Shown piece by piece: positions 63,812 to 64,000 of a stretch of 64,000 nt of DNA (within the stretch, counting starts at the first letter, position 1; each line of letters begins with the position of its first letter). The notes beneath the pieces are model-generated. The model saw nothing but the letters and a program-made list of their open reading frames with translations, was not told the origin of the DNA and searched no databases. The translations under genes and the position numbers were made by a program. Origin of the DNA: Lycium barbarum (Eukaryota; Streptophyta; Magnoliopsida; Solanales; Solanaceae); the NCBI RefSeq assembly GCF_019175385.1, contig NC_083346.1:60975821-61039820 (forward strand). The letters run 5' to 3'.

Positions 63812-64000
63812 TTTCACTCCCCAAACCATGGCATGGGCCTAACACGACACTCAGTGCCTTGCTGCATGTGACCGTGCGAACCACATGGCTTGCTGAATCA
63901 AAATAGGGTATGTACTGATGTGGAATATAATATAACATGCATGGTGAGAATGCAACATAGGTTAAGTAATCATAAGTCTCAAATTAAATGATAAATGCTA
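63812..64000 (-). repeat. 5' LTR of element E, 3' end only
   Basis: Sequence starting TTTCACTCCCC on the plus strand lies where a TGTCAC-type LTR terminus is expected next to the PBS. It runs off the right edge. The terminal G appears mutated, so the exact boundary is uncertain by a few bases. Confidence 0.65.

Overview
The window is plant nuclear heterochromatin made almost entirely of nested Ty3/gypsy LTR retrotransposons. I see no host gene, tRNA or rRNA gene. The pol proteins carry a DD35E integrase followed by a C-terminal chromodomain (Tekay/Del-type chromoviruses). The LTRs are 2.4 to 3.4 kb long, start TGTTA and end TGACA, and the primer-binding sites are TGGTATCAGAGC (initiator tRNA-Met). 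This style is common in Solanaceae, so a solanaceous genome is my best guess; the species cannot be read from the sequence.

Layout, with elements lettered here for reference. Oldest host: element E (minus strand). Its 5' LTR starts near 63812 and runs off the right edge, its gag lies at 62372-63596, and its protease-RT-RNase H lies at 43802-45691. Gag and protease are separated by solo LTR F (45692-62366, plus strand, target duplication ctgaa). F contains solo LTR G (47510-50463, minus, gctct) and a complete element H (50675-61740, plus, tttat). H's integrase is split by a small hAT transposon (57534-58587, 8-bp duplication gaagggag). Element D (minus) sits in E's RNase H; its 5' LTR ends at 43801 and holds solo LTR s2. 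D's leader is interrupted by element C (minus), which has two LTRs and gag but no pol. C's 5' LTR holds solo LTR s1 (tctcc), and C's 3' LTR is interrupted by element B (plus). B's RT is interrupted by element A (plus), whose 3' part begins the window.

On top of this, 18.53 kb (5041-23572, from B's integrase to the middle of D's LTR) is repeated head to tail at 23573-42102. Only two one-base differences were found, both in A-runs. This is either a very recent microhomology-mediated tandem duplication or an assembly duplication. Every feature of C, s1, s2, part of B and part of D therefore appears twice.

Across the LTR families the same non-coding modules recur: palindrome arrays in U3 (A, F and H), a splice-donor-like AG|GTRAG downstream of a TATA-like box, several conserved inverted repeats, a double hairpin near the LTR 3' end, and a hairpin 41-48 nt after the primer-binding site whose apical loop carries GCGCGC or a related sequence in a stem with paired changes. 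Two elements have a TTTCAG acceptor directly before the gag ATG. Together these suggest a retrovirus-like arrangement in which a spliced gag mRNA lacks the putative packaging and dimerisation signals. That model is an inference. Coding regions are mostly broken by nonsense changes; only the visible pol end of element A is open.
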